Positions 54,470 to 62,700 of a stretch of DNA of 64,000 nt are shown in pieces (the stretch's first letter is position 1; each line of letters begins with the position of its first letter). The stretch spans positions 5,021,132-5,085,131 of the forward strand of contig OX453285.1 of NCBI GenBank assembly GCA_949710005.1, read 5' to 3'. Under the pieces are notes generated by a model. That model was not told the DNA's origin and did no database searches. It was given only the letters and a program-made list of their open reading frames with translations. The DNA comes from Ricordea florida. Lineage: Eukaryota; Cnidaria; Anthozoa; Corallimorpharia; Ricordeidae. Made by a program: the position numbers and the translations under genes.

Positions 54470-56077
54470 ATGTTATTAGACGATTTCAAAACCCAATACC
54501 CAAACGCCAACCTCAATAAATTTACATTTGTGAATGATTCATTTGGTGGATATATTAAATGGAAAGTTAATGGAACAACAATTATGTCTTATGATGATCC
54601 TACTGGAAAAACATGGATTGATGATCTTCCTACTAATTTGAAAACATTATTATGGAAAGATTTAGGGTTAGAAAATAGTTCCTTTCCTGAAAGTTTATCA
54701 TCTGCAAACAAAACATATCCAATACCCGGTATTAAATTCGATGAATCTGCAAAAAATGTAACAAAAATGTTAACTATTTTAAATATATATGTTTCAGATA
54801 AAGACAGCTTCATTTCCCCCATGAAAAATGTATTTAAAAATCAGACTGTAGGACTTACTAGCGGTAAAGAAGCTAGAGCTTGGTTGAATAAACCAAATAT
54901 TAATCACTGGCCACAACAGTTAAACATGGCGGTTTGGTGTGCAACATCTGGATGCGGTGTAAATTTAAATGATAGTTTAAATTACCCAAAAGTTATTAGA
55001 AGTTTTATTATATTTCACATATACTTTACAATAAGAAGAATATTATATGAATTATCTGTACCATTACCCGGCGAACAAACTTTTTCTTTAAAAAATAATC
55101 CATACAACAAAAATGCTTATAATCGTTTATGTGCAGAATTTGGCTTAAGCAATAATCAAGATTATAGAGGATTAAATAAACCTTTGGCTGATTTTAGATG
55201 GAAAGGGGGTGCAAATCACGGTGTTGGAGATGTGTTCATTGATTATGGAAAAGGATACGTAGCTCCCGGAAAAGTTCCTGGAAGCGCTAGTGGGCAAGCA
55301 ATAGGTGGCGGAAATCAAGATGTCAGAATTATAAGGAGCTACGATCCTGATGCAAATATTTGGCCAAGCAGCGCAAATAGATTTTCCGATGATGGAGGTA
55401 AAAAAATAAATGGGGATTTAATATCTATGCTTCGAAATGATTATTTTGTTGATTTTCAATATGCTTGGTTTATACCAGAATCTGGATATGGATTAACAAA
55501 TGCTGGATTAGGAAGAATAAATAGATCTGTTGAGGCTTTTGTTTATTGCGTTTTGGGGGCCCAAGTTAATACTAGGAATTCAATTATTGGTAATGGAGGA
55601 AGAGCATTTGAAACTCAGCAAGAATTTATAGATTTATTTGAAAGCTCTGTGATTGAAAATGATATCGCAAATTCAAATCAAAGATATCAAATGGCAGTTC
55701 AAGAATCAAAAGTACGGCTTGATTTGGCTATAGCTCCTAATGTTTTGTTGATGCCAAGCAATTTAATTATAAATACAGAAAGCGTTATTGGATACAATAA
55801 TAATCTGAAAATAGCAACAGAAGATATGAAATTTGGGGTAAATAATTCATTAAACATTGAAACAAAAAATGTTGGAATAACTCATAGTTTAGGAACATCA
55901 AAGGTTTTATTAAATACTAATACTCAACCAAGGAAAAATATAAATCCTAAATTAAAAAATAGCGATGAATCAAACAAAACAGATAAAGTTAGTAATATAG
56001 AAACATCTTCTCATCAAAATACTCTTATTGTTTTAATGTTTGCTGGAGGATTATTATCTTGGTTTTTATTTCGATAA
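54470..56077 (+). CDS. Large virion-type protein with C-terminal anchor, 535 aa
   Basis: The second largest intact product of the element. The N-terminal half includes a Trp/Cys motif NMAVWCATSGCGV (about 153-165) that I associate with Polinton/adintovirus virion proteins. The middle has an Asn/Gly-rich segment (GGGNQDVRIIRSY; about 280-300) and aromatic-rich stretches. Near the end is a polar Asn/Ser/Thr-rich stalk, and residues 517-534 form a single hydrophobic helix (TLIVLMFAGGLLSWFLF) as a tail anchor. A surface or vertex protein held by its C-terminus is the inference. It is preceded by an ATCTAAA box and followed by the putative penton gene. Confidence 0.65.
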   Translation: MLLDDFKTQYPNANLNKFTFVNDSFGGYIKWKVNGTTIMSYDDPTGKTWIDDLPTNLKTLLWKDLGLENSSFPESLSSANKTYPIPGIKFDESAKNVTKMLTILNIYVSDKDSFISPMKNVFKNQTVGLTSGKEARAWLNKPNINHWPQQLNMAVWCATSGCGVNLNDSLNYPKVIRSFIIFHIYFTIRRILYELSVPLPGEQTFSLKNNPYNKNAYNRLCAEFGLSNNQDYRGLNKPLADFRWKGGANHGVGDVFIDYGKGYVAPGKVPGSASGQAIGGGNQDVRIIRSYDPDANIWPSSANRFSDDGGKKINGDLISMLRNDYFVDFQYAWFIPESGYGLTNAGLGRINRSVEAFVYCVLGAQVNTRNSIIGNGGRAFETQQEFIDLFESSVIENDIANSNQRYQMAVQESKVRLDLAIAPNVLLMPSNLIINTESVIGYNNNLKIATEDMKFGVNNSLNIETKNVGITHSLGTSKVLLNTNTQPRKNINPKLKNSDESNKTDKVSNIETSSHQNTLIVLMFAGGLLSWFLFR

Positions 56078-56083
56078 AAAATA

Positions 56084-56090
56084 ATCTAAA
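56084..56090 (+). promoter_or_regulatory. ATCTAAA box before the 56112 gene
   Basis: atctaaa ends 21 bp before the start codon in a 34-bp gap. Confidence 0.6.
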
Positions 56091-56111
56091 CATATACCTT
56101 CTAAATGAAAA

Positions 56112-56741
56112 ATGTTTAGCATTACAATGTATAATTCAGAAACTAGGGTTTATTTAGACCCTCCAATTAAATACGTTAGTGAATTACAACTTTTAGATTG
56201 TAATATTAAAACAAAAAGACTAATAATTTTAAAGAATCAAGAAAAAATAACTGATGAACAAGATAAACCTTTAGTAATATTTAATCCTGGAATATATTCC
56301 ATAAATGATATAAAAATATTAATTGAGCTCAGCGAAAAGGGTAAAAATATAACAATGATTATCGGAGATAATTTTGCTTACATAATCAACAATAAAACAT
56401 TTAACATTAAATTTAGCCAGGGTTTGCAAAATTCTTTAGGGGTGCCAGAGGTTTTATTTAAAATAACCCAAATAGATATAACTATAAAAGAACCTTTGAG
56501 ACTTTTATGCAGCATAGTTGATAATAGAATGTCATACACGAATAAAGGTAAAAATGGATTCCTTGTAAAAATACAACCATCCCAATTGCTAGCAAACATT
56601 CCATCAAAAGATTATCCATCTATTCCAATTAGAAAATATGATAACTTTATTAATCACTTTGATTTAACCATTTTAGACTCTGATTGGAAAAAATTTGATC
56701 TAAAAGGAGAATCTGTAACTTTTAGTTTAAGATTTAAATAA
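56112..56741 (+). CDS. Probable minor capsid/penton protein, 209 aa
   Basis: A 209-residue, mostly beta-predicted protein (MFSITMYNSETRVYLDPP, YVSELQLLDCNIKT, GIYSINDIKILIEL, TFNIKFSQGLQNSLGVPEVL). Size, beta content, start and position at the end of the virion block fit the single jelly-roll penton proteins of Polintons, which fill the five-fold vertices beside the double jelly-roll shell. The phrase KFSxxLxxxLGxP in the middle is a common feature of this class as I recall it. It converges on the 56791 gene, with a hairpin between them. Fold prediction would decide. Confidence 0.6.
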   Translation: MFSITMYNSETRVYLDPPIKYVSELQLLDCNIKTKRLIILKNQEKITDEQDKPLVIFNPGIYSINDIKILIELSEKGKNITMIIGDNFAYIINNKTFNIKFSQGLQNSLGVPEVLFKITQIDITIKEPLRLLCSIVDNRMSYTNKGKNGFLVKIQPSQLLANIPSKDYPSIPIRKYDNFINHFDLTILDSDWKKFDLKGESVTFSLRFK

Positions 56742-56747
56742 ATTTTT

Positions 56748-56777
56748 GTTATGTAACCATTATTTTAGTTATATAAC
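56748..56777. terminator. Hairpin between convergent genes
   Basis: gttatgtaac and gttatataac form a 10-bp stem in the 49-bp gap between the convergent stops at 56741 and 56791. It matches the hairpin at 51607-51636 in both sequence and placement. Confidence 0.65.
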
Positions 56778-56790
56778 ATAATTTTTTTAA

Positions 56791-57366
56791 CTAATCTTCA
56801 TCACCCCATAACTCTTCTAAAAACTTTAATTCCTCAACACCAATACACCAATCTAAATACCTACTTGGATGCCATGCTATAGGCATTAATTCGTCATATA
56901 ATTTTTTATAAAATTTATGTTTATGTTTCAACTTATCAGCGTTTACATTTATAGAAATCCAAATTGAATCAATAATAAAATTATTAATATTATATTTCAT
57001 CTTATCATCTTGATATTCTTTTTCTCTATTAGCATAATATATTAAATCACTAACAAACTCATTATTAGATATACCATCTAAATATAAACCCATTATACCA
57101 AAAATAGAAAAATAAAAATACTCTTCATTATCATCATGCCAAATTCCAAATTCAACCCCTTCGGAATCTTCATCATACCCAAAATAGTTATAATATTCAT
57201 AAAGTTCATAATTTTCATCAATAAAACCTCTAATATTTGATATATGTTTTAATAAATCTTCCTTAATTGAATCTAAAAAATCATTAACACCAAGTTTTTT
57301 TTCATTATAATATTCAAAATCCATAGAAGTTTTTCCACTATATTTTTCTTTTACTATTATTTTCAT
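56791..57366 (-). CDS. Acidic protein with IAWHPSR motif, 191 aa
   Basis: A strongly acidic, aromatic-rich protein (NYELYEYYNYFGYDEDSEG, WHDDNEEYFYFSIF). Its C-terminus reads DELMPIAWHPSRYLDWCIG. I recognise the AWHP(S/K)R...WC ending from uncharacterised proteins of giant viruses and related elements, but know no activity for it. The start codon is one base beyond the stop codon of the 57368 gene, so the two may be on one minus-strand transcript. However, gatttaaggattag at 57384-57397, inside the 3' end of that gene, offers its own promoter box like that in the terminal repeats. Confidence 0.65.
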   Translation of the reverse strand: MKIIVKEKYSGKTSMDFEYYNEKKLGVNDFLDSIKEDLLKHISNIRGFIDENYELYEYYNYFGYDEDSEGVEFGIWHDDNEEYFYFSIFGIMGLYLDGISNNEFVSDLIYYANREKEYQDDKMKYNINNFIIDSIWISINVNADKLKHKHKFYKKLYDELMPIAWHPSRYLDWCIGVEELKFLEELWGDED

Positions 57367-57367
57367 T

Positions 57368-57847
57368 TTATTTACATTTTTTCCTAATCCTTAAATCATA
57401 AATTAATTTTATACGACATTCCTTACAAGAGGCTTTTTGTTTCATGTGTTCGCATATTTGTGATCCTCCACATTCTTTACATTGTTGTTTTTGTTTATTA
57501 TGTATGCATATTTGTGATCCGCCACATTCTTTACACTTTTGTTTTTGCTTATTATGCATACAATATATTGATCCTTTACATTTTTTACAAGCATACTTAA
57601 TTCTATCATGTTTACATATTTGTGATCCACCGCATTCTTTGCAAAAATATTTAATTTTTCCATGAATACAAATATAATCGCTAGTAGTAGTAGTAACTTT
57701 TTCAATTAAATCAATAATCTCCTCCTCTTTATATTTTTTAAACTCATTAATTAAATCCATTCTACCCATTTTTGATCTTCCTTTCGTTTTTAACTCTCTT
57801 GCAATTCTTTTTAGTTCATACAAACATAAATTATTTAATTGATCCAT
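57368..57847 (-). CDS. SAP-like domain plus five zinc-ribbon repeats, 159 aa
   Basis: Residues 1-40 form a SAP-like helix motif (MDQLNNLCLYELKRIAREL), whose first five codons lie in the right inverted repeat and match the start of the polymerase. After a linker come five repeats of about 18 residues of the form IC-x-H-x6-CKEC-x-GS (for example CKECGGSQICEHMKQKASC), each with three Cys and one His, so a chain of small zinc-binding modules. Similar repeats are common in giant viruses and some algae (known family pattern; activity not established). A nucleic-acid-binding protein of the early class is inferred from the SAP motif, zinc modules and TIR promoter box. Confidence 0.75.
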   Translation of the reverse strand: MDQLNNLCLYELKRIARELKTKGRSKMGRMDLINEFKKYKEEEIIDLIEKVTTTTSDYICIHGKIKYFCKECGGSQICKHDRIKYACKKCKGSIYCMHNKQKQKCKECGGSQICIHNKQKQQCKECGGSQICEHMKQKASCKECRIKLIYDLRIRKKCK

Positions 57848-58107
57848 AATTACTTTCTATAAGTATTTTTCTAATCCTTAAATATCATTTTTATTTTATA
57901 ATCAGGAAAAAATCTCTGTTTAATTTTCTGATAAAAAAAATATGTGCTTTTTCTGTCAAATTTAAAATAACCCGTAAGCTAAAAAAAGCACATATTTTTT
58001 CTGATAAAATTTAAAAATAACCCATAAGCTAAAAAAAGAACAAAGATTTTCCAGTCAAAATTTAAAAATAAGCTAAAAATGAACTTATAAACACGCTTAC
58101 ATAGTAG
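57833..58107 (-). repeat. Right terminal inverted repeat of the Polinton
   Basis: Inverted copy of 39432-39709. It contains the promoter-like box (minus strand gatatttaaggattag) and the first codons of the SAP/zinc gene. The flanking duplication tgcttt follows at 58108-58113. Confidence 0.95.
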
Positions 58108-58157
58108 TGCTTTATACGGTGACTTGCTCGGTGCCTTTTTTTCTCTCGCCATGCTTA
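58108..58157 (-). pseudogene. 5' part of a host first coding exon split by the Polinton
   Basis: On the minus strand an ATG (58155-58157) opens a basic N-terminus (MAREKKAPSKSPYKA) that runs into the Polinton at the duplicated tgcttt. The frame resumes on the other side of the element at 39431 and continues to a splice donor at 39234. The two pieces together give an exon of about 235 coding bases with no stop. The product is unknown. Confidence 0.6.
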
Positions 58158-58670
58158 GGCTCTGTAGTGAAAGCTCTTTTTTAAAAAGTAGTAGATTAAT
58201 TTTGCGTGCGCGATGATGAAACTCAGTAAGGCGCTGAGATCATGTCACGCACGACTAACTGCCTGTTCGTGTTCGCAAAAGGCGATCTTGATTTCGTCAT
58301 TCGTCAGGTGTGATGATACATGGTACAAGATGTGCGCTTCTCCCGATCGCTAGTGGTGAACGGCTCGACCTTTCTAATCTTAGCATTTACCTCACCCCAT
58401 ATAATATACATGTTTTTTTTTTCGATTTCATGCCCAAACCATTACTACATGCAGACATCTGTCGATTTGATGAACGTGACAAAGGTCACGAGAGCTACCA
58501 TGTCAAATTCAAAATCGTGAGTTCACTAATAGGCCATGACTGTTTGATCAGTAGTTTGGGCAATCAGTCTCGAGGTCACGTTTGATTTGTATTCTTCCAG
58601 AATGGCTTCGTTCAAGTAACGACTTCCATTTCTGCGTTGTGCTACGTCTCCCATTCTGTGTATTTACAAA
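58158..58670. other. Probable promoter/5' region of the split host gene
   Basis: No supported coding sequence. The open frames on the plus strand overlap each other and carry no motif. The segment lies between the minus-strand host start codon and the plus-strand frames beginning at 58671, so it may serve both. Confidence 0.3.
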
Positions 58671-59254
58671 ATGGAGTGTTCTGCTTGCAGTTTTTTTGCT
58701 ATACATGTACTAAACATGTTTCGTGAACTGAGCATTGATTTATCTTGTGATAACAGTGAGCTACATAATTTGCGTGCGTTCGGCTTTACATTGGAGAATC
58801 TGCCAATCACGATAAGTAAAGTACCTCCGCTCGGGATCATTATAACTTCGGAAACAGTGATCGAGTTTGGTAATTACTACCTAAACTTCAAGAAAGATGG
58901 AAGGTGAACAAAAACATCTAAACTGCAGTTTTATCGGGTTTTCGAGTGACGAGTCCAGCGAAACGTTTCCATCAAAATCAAGCATCGAAGGAAGGTGGTT
59001 TAACGTTGCTCGGTTTCTTTGATGACAGCCTTGACTCATTCCCATCTCCGTCAAAGACTGGAAAAACAATCATTCGTGATCATTGTCCCAGTGATGATGT
59101 AGTGTTCGAGCCCGAAGGACGACCTCTGCATGAAACCTTACTCAGAGCTTCTGACGAAGAGGAGATGGAGGAAACAATACCAGTGGATTATTCAGACTGT
59201 TCAGGCGATGAACTGGACCCAGAAGAACAACGTAATATGGACGGTAAGCCGTAA
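58671..59254 (+). other. Exon-like open frames, unknown
   Basis: A 78-codon frame (58671-58907, MECSACSFFAIHVLNMFREL) is followed in another frame by 58946-59254, an acidic segment (ASDEEEMEETIPVDYSDCSG, ELDPEEQRNMDG) that ends at a plausible donor (GGACG/gtaagc). An acidic tract just before a donor recalls the 11573 gene. A frameshift or a small intron would be needed to join the two. Treated as a candidate gene start or old pseudogene. Confidence 0.3.
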
Positions 59255-59769
59255 TTGCCTTTACCGATAAATTTCATCTAATCGGCGTGGGGAGCAAATC
59301 CAAACTCCAGGCTTAACGTAGCCTTGTTTTTATTCTGATGAAGATTTAAGACTCGTAGTAACTGCGTAATTACGCTGAGACTATAAAGCACTGAATAGTA
59401 TCAGTCATAATTTTGCACAATAATGTTTTCCCGCCATTTTTCAATGAATTTCATTCTAAATGTTTTGTTCTGAAGACTTACCAGTCCCCCCTGCGGTTAT
59501 AATATTATATGACAAAAAGCTGAGCATGCGCGTGGTTCTTTGGTGCCACGAGGTCGGTAGAGCCGCCATTTGTTTTCGTTCGGTGGCATAATAAAAGTTG
59601 AAATTTTCAGTGTGTTCCTTAATTGTTGATGAACGAAAGCCCAGCAGTCACCCGGAAGAACATTTTTGGGAGCAGAGCGAGGTTGCAAATGGTGAACCGC
59701 TGGAATTCAAGAATTATTTGAGATCGACGTTCGATATTTACGACCAGTTTGTGTTGTGTGCCCCGATCG
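59255..59769. other. Region upstream of the BEL/Pao frame, probable LTR/leader
   Basis: No supported gene. The 5' LTR of the retrotransposon should lie here or slightly further upstream, but without the 3' LTR in the window its limits cannot be set. Confidence 0.3.
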
Positions 59770-62700
59770 ATGGAGAAACTCAAGTGCGAAAAGGCGAAGG
59801 CCAAAGGAGCTTACACGCGAACCAGAACGAGACTGTTGATGTTGATGGAAGGAGGCTTATCTCCGAAAGTTAAAGTTATGGAAGCCTTGCATTTTGTTTC
59901 GGTCGCTTTCGAAACGGTCGTCGAAGCCTGTGTGCGGCTTGAGTCACATTACGAAATCGCTGGCGACTTGGATAAACTTAGAGCTGTATCTTTGGAGGTA
60001 GAGGCTGTGGAAGAAAATTTTAACGAAATTGAGGAGTTAGTTAGAGGATATTTGAACAGCAGTTCGAGTCAATGTGGTGTTTTAAACAGTTCCAAATCAG
60101 CAGCCGCTGAAGAGCTTATGATAAAGGAGCAGACTGATCGGATCAAGGAGGAAATTAGTAGGCGTGAGTTGGAGCTTAGTCAAGTGGCACAAGACCTGGA
60201 AAAAACGTACGAGGAATGCCAGAAAAAGCTGAGTGAGAGAATTCGCAGAGGAAAATTGCAGGTGGAGCGAGGTCAGAAAAATGGGGCTCGTAATCTGATG
60301 GAAGGATTGAAAGGACAAGTCAGTGACACGCAGGTGCTAGGACAATCCACATGGGAAACAGGTACTGCCCCAGAGTCTCAGATGACTGCAGAGGCACCCA
60401 TTCCAGGTGGGCCCTGTATTTCCTCAACATCAAAATTGCACATGTCAACATCCACACCTGTCAACAGTATGGCTGCACTATCTTCACCAGTAAGTGGAGT
60501 TGTTTATTCTTTTACCCCCTTTGTGCCTGAAGGCTCAGTGCCTCAGATGTCCACAGTGGTTTATCCACCTCAATCTCAGCACCATCCCATAAATCCACTT
60601 GCAAATTCAGGTCAGACCATCCCAGTTGGATCATCTGCTTTACCACCACCAGCTTCATATAATTCTAATGTAATGGCATCTGGAACCCCCAGTGTGGTAC
60701 CACGTATGTCAAGTGGCAATCAAAGTCAACCAACCCCTGAAGCCAGCCAACCATCATACCCTTACCATGACAAGATCAATGTTGATTCTGCAGCCCTCAA
60801 GAGAGTAAGCATTCCTAAGTTTTCTGGTAATAAGAAGCAGTATGGGGCTTGGAAGGCAGTATTTTACTCATGTGTTGATCGAGCAAGAGCCACACCAGAA
60901 TACAAGTTGTTAAGATTGCGTGAATGCCTCCAGGGTGAAGCATTAAAAGTAATCGAGCATCTTGGCCATTCAGCCACAGCCTATGAAGTAGCCAAGTCAC
61001 GACTGGACCGCAAATATGGTGGGAAGCGGCGAGCTCTCACACTTCGTCTCGAAGAGTTGGATGCCTTTAAACAAATAAGAGAAGGGAATGAGATGGACCT
61101 GGAGAGGTTTGCTGAGCTCTTGGAAGCATTAGTCGTAAACTTAACAGATGCCAATCAAGAAGCAGAACTTGGGAGTGGATCGCTCTATATCTCTCTCCAA
61201 CGCAAGTTCAACAAGAGTCTTCTTGCAAAGTACAAGCAATGGATTTTCGATAGTGGTGAGAGTGAAAGTGTTACAGCATTGAGAGAATTCGTTGACCGTG
61301 AGTCAGAGTTTATGACAATAGCTTCCGAAACAATAGTAGGTGCCATTAAAGATGGGCCCAAGAGGGAGAGAACATTCTTAGCTGAAGACCGAAGCTCCAA
61401 GAGGAAACCTGTGAGGAAGTGCAAGGTCTGCAAAGGACCCCATAGTCTCTGGAACTGTGAAGGTTTTAAGAGGCTAGCAGTAAGCAACCGGTGGAACATT
61501 GCAAAGGAACATAAATTGTGTTTTAGATGTCTAAGTGATGGACATCGTGGGGATACGTGTTTGTGGAACAAGGTCTGTGGGATAAATGGGTGTCAGTCTC
61601 GCCATCACCGAATGCTTCATGAGGACCATGTGGCAAGAGTAGAAACAAAAGGAGAAGTTGGAGTGGAGTCATCAAGTGCATCAACAAGCAGCTGTACCAG
61701 AGAAGGGGAGATAAGTGAGAGAACCCATTCGACCACCACTGGAGAAGAACCTATTCTGTCCACCAGATTCATGGCACTGAGAACTATTCCTGTTTATTTG
61801 AGCAATGGGAAAAGAAGAGTTAAAGTAAATGCTCTCTTGGATGATGCAAGCAGCAAAAGTTACTTGAACCGTGATGTTGCAGCGGAACTTGAACTTGAAG
61901 GAAGCCCACATGAACTAACTGTTAAGGTATTGAATGACAAGCAAGAGAGGTTTCAAACTACTCTTGTGGAATTTAGGATCACCAGTTTAAGTGGAGAATT
62001 GTCCAAGGAAGTCTCAGCCTATACAGCTGAAAGAGTTACAGGAAACATGGAAGTGGTGGATTGGAGGAAGTACCGCACTAAATGGAGACATCTGAAAGAT
62101 ATCAAGTTTCCTCAAGTGGGACCCCGTACCATGGTAGATTTGCTTATTGGCGTGGATCATGCTGACTTGCTGTACTCACTGAAGGATGTGAAGGGGCTAC
62201 CAGGAGAGCCCATTGCTAGGCTGACCCCACTAGGGTGGACTTGTACTGGCAATCCAGATGTGAACTCAGAGAGAACCCAGACCAATTTTACCTTCTTCCT
62301 AAATGATTCGGACAGACTAAACAGCCTTGTTCGTCGGTACTGGGACATAGAAGAGCCTATATGTATAGAGAATTGTATTGTCAATCCAGACGAGAAGTTT
62401 GCAAAGAACACAGTTGCTAACTCTTTGACCTATGGCAATGGACGCTACGCTATTGGAATGCCTTGGAAACGCAACAAAAGTTCATTGCCCAACAATTACA
62501 GTATGGCACTGCACCGTTTGCAGAACACTGAGAAGAAGTTACAAAGATCACCTGAGCTTGCTGAGGTTTACACTAAAATATTACAAACGTATGAGAAAGA
62601 GGGATACATCCACAAGGTCCCTCGTAAAGGGAGAGAGCCTGATCAACTCTGGTACCTACCTCACTTCCCTGTGTTACGACCAGACAAGTCAACAACTAAA

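Larger units (their letters stand above)
39432..58107. mobile_element. Polinton/Maverick (adintovirus-like) element
   Basis: An 18.7-kb element bounded by near-identical inverted repeats (39432-39709 and 57833-58107) and a 6-bp flanking duplication, tgcttt, as expected for a retroviral-type integrase. Gene content matches the Polinton core: protein-primed PolB, integrase, FtsK/HerA-type ATPase, double jelly-roll capsid and a putative penton. About ten accessory genes complete it. Codon use is far more A/T-rich than the host exons. Without the 2.6-kb insertion in PolB the element is about 16 kb, a normal size. I found no adenain-type maturation protease. The near-identical repeats point to recent insertion, but the broken polymerase means that this copy cannot replicate on its own. 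Confidence 0.95.

Noticed and set aside
57444-57665. 73-codon plus-strand Cys-rich frame
   Set aside because: Antisense shadow of the zinc-repeat gene; its apparent repeats follow from the repeated codons on the minus strand.
59535-59560. Primer-binding site after a BEL LTR (ttggtgccacgagg)
   Set aside because: The preceding bases do not end in CA, and without the 3' LTR the boundary cannot be confirmed.
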